DNA from: JBLHKS01 sp047620505
GTDB lineage: Bacteria > Verrucomicrobiota > Verrucomicrobiia > Verrucomicrobiales > DEV007
NCBI GenBank assembly: GCA_047620505.1
Contig: JBLHKS010000293.1
Span: 1-7,547, forward strand
Length of the DNA stretch: 7,547 nucleotides
Reading direction: 5' to 3'
Part shown: one piece after another, positions 5,567 through 7,547 of the stretch
How positions within the stretch are numbered: the first letter of the stretch is position 1
Layout of the letters: every line of letters begins with the position of its first letter
Translations under genes and position numbers: made by a program
The notes under the pieces: model-generated
Databases searched by the model: none
Seen by the model: the letters and a program-made list of their open reading frames with translations, nothing else
What the model was told of the DNA's origin: nothing

Positions 5567-7114
5567 CTAGCCGTTTGGTCTCAGCTTGAACGGCCAGCTG
5601 CCGCAGAGTTCGTTCATTTCCGGATCGCGCGGTGGCGTTTTGCCATAAGCCGTGCAAACCCAGACTCCTGTGAGTTTACCAAAATATTCGGCAACTCCGG
5701 CCGCGTCTTTGATTCGGCGAGACCGTCGGACGACCTCAACTTCGGTATCGCTTTCTTCGATCGGAGTGCCGACCTCGATCAAGCCGCTGATCGCACCTCG
5801 ATAGAGCAGACCAATCGCTTCCTGATAGTTTCCTTCGGCCCAGAGTTTGCGCGCCGCGGAAATGATGTCGGGCGGAAGCGACTCCCGAGTCACGTTCATT
5901 CCCATGACCGTGCGCACCTCCTTCTTTTCCTCCTCAGCCGGCTCGTCCTCCCACTTTTTGGCGACCATCCAGATGAGAAACCCAATTCCAATGACGATCG
6001 CGATGATCACGATCACCCATGTCGCAGTTCCAGCTCCCGCGAACACGCTGCCGCCGCCGAGCGCTCCCGATCCTCCGCCCCAAACCGGGCCGTTTGAAGA
6101 CGACGACGACGAGCCGCTGTTGTAGTCCGGCCGAACTTTGGACTTCGAATCCTGATAGTAATAGCGAGTTTCTTTGTGAATCTCGAAATCCGGGTTTTCT
6201 AGTACTTCGTCGATCGTCGATCGTGGCGATTGACCTTCGCCGTCCTGAGCCAGCAGCTGCTGGCCGCTTCCGAAGAAGATCAGCACGCTCACAACGATCA
6301 TCGTGACGCCGGAAGCCAGTTTTGAGAGACGCAATCCCATGCGTCGGAATGTCAGCTCAATATCCCAGCCTTCAAGGTGGCTTCGCGCATTCAAATAAAG
6401 ACCAAACCCGCTCGCTGAATAAATTGGCTGCACCACGGTTAACGCGAAAAGCCAGGCACCGATCATCGTCCAGATCAGGGAAGGTTCGATCGTGACGAAC
6501 TCGCCGTAAAACAGACCGCTGAAGAATTCATCCGAGCGAACCCAGGTTTCCTGGAAGCCGCTTTCGAAACTCGGTAAGATGCCTTCCGGAACGAGAAACC
6601 AGATGATCATCAAGACGCTGATCCAAGTGAGGTGAACCATGAAGGTAGCCCCGATCTGAGTCCACCAGGCCGCCCCGCCCGCCCGCGTCGAGATTCCAGA
6701 TGCGCGACGTCGAAACTTCGATCCTGACAGACCCTCCAGGACGGTCACCGGCGCGGTCAGGCTGCGGAACGGTGAAAAATGGCCAAGGAAGAGGCCGCCA
6801 AAAAAATTACGGAAGAACAGAACCGGCCAGGATTTGAAGGTCTGCCAGGCGGTTGGCGGCGCGCCGAAAAGCGCGCGGCTCAGCACGAAAAGCGGAACGC
6901 GTTCGTAGAGCGGTTTGAACGCCCAGATCAGGGCGATCGCCAGCATCGGCTTCTCCCAGCACAGGGCGATAATCAGCGCCTGGATCGGCCAGACCGTGAC
7001 CATCCAGGCCAACGTCACACGCCAAAAATTCACGCGGTTCAGCGCCCAGCCGAGATCGACCGCTTCAAAATTGCTGCGTGGCCGAATCTCGGCGGAGATG
7101 TCGTCAAGTTTCAC
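5567..7114 (-). CDS. Multi-pass membrane protein with C-terminal DUF4129 domain
   Basis: From GTG 7114 the protein has 515 residues. The N-terminal half (about 30-290) has several hydrophobic helices, roughly 31-51, 55-70, 154-176, 211-236 and 268-288. It contains LNARSHLEGWDIELTFRRMG (241-260), resembling the cytoplasmic R-x-x-x-E-G-x-D-x-E signature of GPDPase_memb/DUF4013-type membrane domains; that likeness is from memory of the family. A periplasmic segment with a Ser run and Gly-rich stretch (332-363) precedes another helix at about 364-384. An acidic linker leads to a cytoplasmic DUF4129 domain with ARKLWAEGNYQEAIGLLYRG (420-439) and the downstream E-x-D-T-E-x-E element (453-460). A TTG at 7132 would give six more residues, but GTG 7114 follows a strong GGGAAGGGAGG and overlaps the SpoIIM-like gene by only 11 bp. 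DUF4129 domains are common companions of MoxR-DUF58 pairs. The exact biochemical role is unknown. Confidence 0.87.
   Translation of the reverse strand: MKLDDISAEIRPRSNFEAVDLGWALNRVNFWRVTLAWMVTVWPIQALIIALCWEKPMLAIALIWAFKPLYERVPLFVLSRALFGAPPTAWQTFKSWPVLFFRNFFGGLFLGHFSPFRSLTAPVTVLEGLSGSKFRRRASGISTRAGGAAWWTQIGATFMVHLTWISVLMIIWFLVPEGILPSFESGFQETWVRSDEFFSGLFYGEFVTIEPSLIWTMIGAWLFALTVVQPIYSASGFGLYLNARSHLEGWDIELTFRRMGLRLSKLASGVTMIVVSVLIFFGSGQQLLAQDGEGQSPRSTIDEVLENPDFEIHKETRYYYQDSKSKVRPDYNSGSSSSSSNGPVWGGGSGALGGGSVFAGAGTATWVIVIIAIVIGIGFLIWMVAKKWEDEPAEEEKKEVRTVMGMNVTRESLPPDIISAARKLWAEGNYQEAIGLLYRGAISGLIEVGTPIEESDTEVEVVRRSRRIKDAAGVAEYFGKLTGVWVCTAYGKTPPRDPEMNELCGSWPFKLRPNG
6249..6264. repeat. 16-bp perfect palindrome inside the DUF4129 gene
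   Basis: GCCAGCAGCTGCTGGC is a perfect 16-bp palindrome in the codons for G-Q-Q-L-L-A (from residue 284) at the outer end of a membrane helix. It shares the core AGCAGCTGCT with three other sites in the window (481-490, 1810-1819, 4171-4180). Here it is read in a different codon frame from the other three, which encode Ala-Ala-Ala. It may be chance or a protein-binding site. Confidence 0.6.
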
Positions 7115-7547
7115 GCGCCTCCCTTCCCGCAAAAGCCAAATAGGCCGAGAGGATCAGCGCAAAGGCGATTCCAAACGAAATTTTGATCAACGGATGAAGC
7201 GGCAACGGCGACCAGAAGCCTTCGATGATCGCCGCGATGAAAGTCATCGTCGCTGCGCCGAGCAGCAGCTGCACCCCGCGCATTGCTTTAAACTTCAGCG
7301 CTTCCTTCCGGGTCAAGCGGCCTGGTTTGATCACCGCCATGCCGATGAGAAATCCGGCCATACCCGCGAGAATCATTCCCATGATCTCAATAAAACCGTG
7401 ACCCGAGACCCAGTTGATCAGCTTCACAGGAGTGCCGGCGTGGTCGAGATACGCAAAGGCGGCTCCCATGTGAAGACCGTTAAATACGATCGCGAACAAC
7501 GTGCCGATTCCGGCGAAAATTCCGCTGGCGAAGATCCGCAGATCGAT
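7104..7547 (-). CDS. SpoIIM-like integral membrane protein, 5' end beyond the window
   Basis: The C-terminal 147 residues are present and the frame stays open to the window edge, so the start is not seen. Family hallmarks are the helix ending VFNGLHMGAAFAYL (21-34 of the fragment), the GHGFIEIMGMILAGMAGFLIG block (49-69) and the short IIEGFWSP element (107-114), all typical of the DUF95/stage II sporulation protein M family. Four hydrophobic segments are visible: about 5-34, 50-72, 94-111 and 121-140. In Bacillus SpoIIM works in septal peptidoglycan remodelling with SpoIID and SpoIIP. This homologue sits in a MoxR cluster instead, where such proteins are common in bacteria that do not form endospores, so a sporulation role should not be assumed. 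It overlaps the next gene by 11 bp. A TTG at 7499 is merely the first internal start-like codon; the homology continues upstream of it. Confidence 0.88.
   Translation of the reverse strand: MDLRIFASGIFAGIGTLFAIVFNGLHMGAAFAYLDHAGTPVKLINWVSGHGFIEIMGMILAGMAGFLIGMAVIKPGRLTRKEALKFKAMRGVQLLLGAATMTFIAAIIEGFWSPLPLHPLIKISFGIAFALILSAYLAFAGREARET
7118..7128 (-). promoter_or_regulatory. Ribosome binding site deciding the GTG start of the DUF4129 gene
   Basis: On the minus strand this reads GGGAAGGGAGG. The GGAGG core ends 3 nt before GTG 7114, a short spacing, while the GGAAGG within it is 7 nt away. It is the strongest Shine-Dalgarno I checked among the operon starts and supports GTG 7114 over the TTG at 7132, which would place the purine tract inside the coding sequence. 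It lies within the 3' end of the SpoIIM-like gene. Confidence 0.65.

Larger units (their letters stand above)
1869..7547 (-). other. Predicted operon: SpoIIM-like, DUF4129, DUF4350, MoxR, DUF58
   Basis: Five same-strand genes follow one another with an 11-bp overlap, a 5-nt gap, a 4-bp ATGA overlap and a 1-nt gap. No room exists for internal intergenic promoters or terminators. Several starts (5561, 4344, 3173) lack an obvious Shine-Dalgarno, which fits translational coupling. The promoter and possibly further genes (often an RDD-domain membrane protein in this type of cluster) lie beyond the right edge. The operon ends in the convergent overlap with the oxidoreductase gene. Confidence 0.88.

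Noticed and set aside
5562..5657. Upstream TTG start that would lengthen the DUF4350 protein by 32 residues
   Set aside because: It would overlap the preceding gene by 91 bp and place a hydrophilic segment before a clear lipoprotein signal peptide. ATG 5561 lies 5 nt after the preceding stop and explains the sequence better.
6211..6224. Tandem duplication of the 7-mer CGATCGT
   Set aside because: There are only two units, in coding sequence for an ordinary Ser-Thr-Ile-Asp-Glu segment. This is too short to call a repeat element.
1..7547. Search for CRISPR arrays, transposase genes, terminal inverted repeats, tRNA genes and attachment sites
   Set aside because: No regularly spaced repeats, transposase motifs, cloverleaf-like sequence or flanking duplications were seen. 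The gene content looks like chromosomal core or stable accessory DNA rather than a mobile element.
7104..7547. Endospore formation suggested by the SpoIIM-like protein
   Set aside because: SpoIIM/DUF95 proteins occur widely next to MoxR genes in bacteria that do not form endospores, and no other sporulation gene is present.

Overview
The window is bacterial, moderately GC-rich and tightly packed. It holds one plus-strand gene facing a minus-strand run of five genes that continues past the right edge. The organism cannot be fixed from sequence alone. A Tat-exported FAD oxidoreductase next to a SpoIIM / DUF4129 / DUF4350 / MoxR / DUF58 cluster would fit a Verrucomicrobiota-like (PVC) bacterium, but a gammaproteobacterial origin is not excluded because the same cluster order occurs there.

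Layout. Positions 1-451 are a more AT-rich intergenic region with no convincing gene. They contain a TATAAT box and a short dyad that may belong to the promoter of the next gene. Positions 452-1891 (+) encode a predicted Tat-exported FAD-dependent oxidoreductase. Its 3' end overlaps the 3' end of the opposing operon by 23 bp. A perfect 9-bp inverted repeat (1881-1909) lies at this convergent junction.

The minus-strand operon, read from right to left, is: a SpoIIM-like integral membrane protein (5' end outside the window), a multi-pass membrane protein with a DUF4129 C-terminus, a DUF4350 membrane protein with a lipobox, a MoxR-type AAA+ ATPase, and a DUF58 protein with a von Willebrand factor A-like domain. 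The genes overlap or are separated by 1-5 nt, including a classic ATGA overlap, so they are almost certainly co-transcribed and translationally coupled.

Function. MoxR ATPases paired with vWA-domain proteins act in characterised cases (RavA-ViaA, NorQ-NorD, CbbQ-CbbO) as chaperones that remodel or activate client complexes. Here the ATPase and the membrane-anchored DUF58 partner are encoded with three membrane proteins, which suggests an envelope-located machine. Its client is unknown. The gene order is a recurrent one, so this is a known but functionally undescribed system rather than a new one. Local peculiarities are a long Pro/Ala/Val-rich N-terminal tail on MoxR, a DUF58 domain lacking the canonical MIDAS serines, and a lipobox on the DUF4350 protein.
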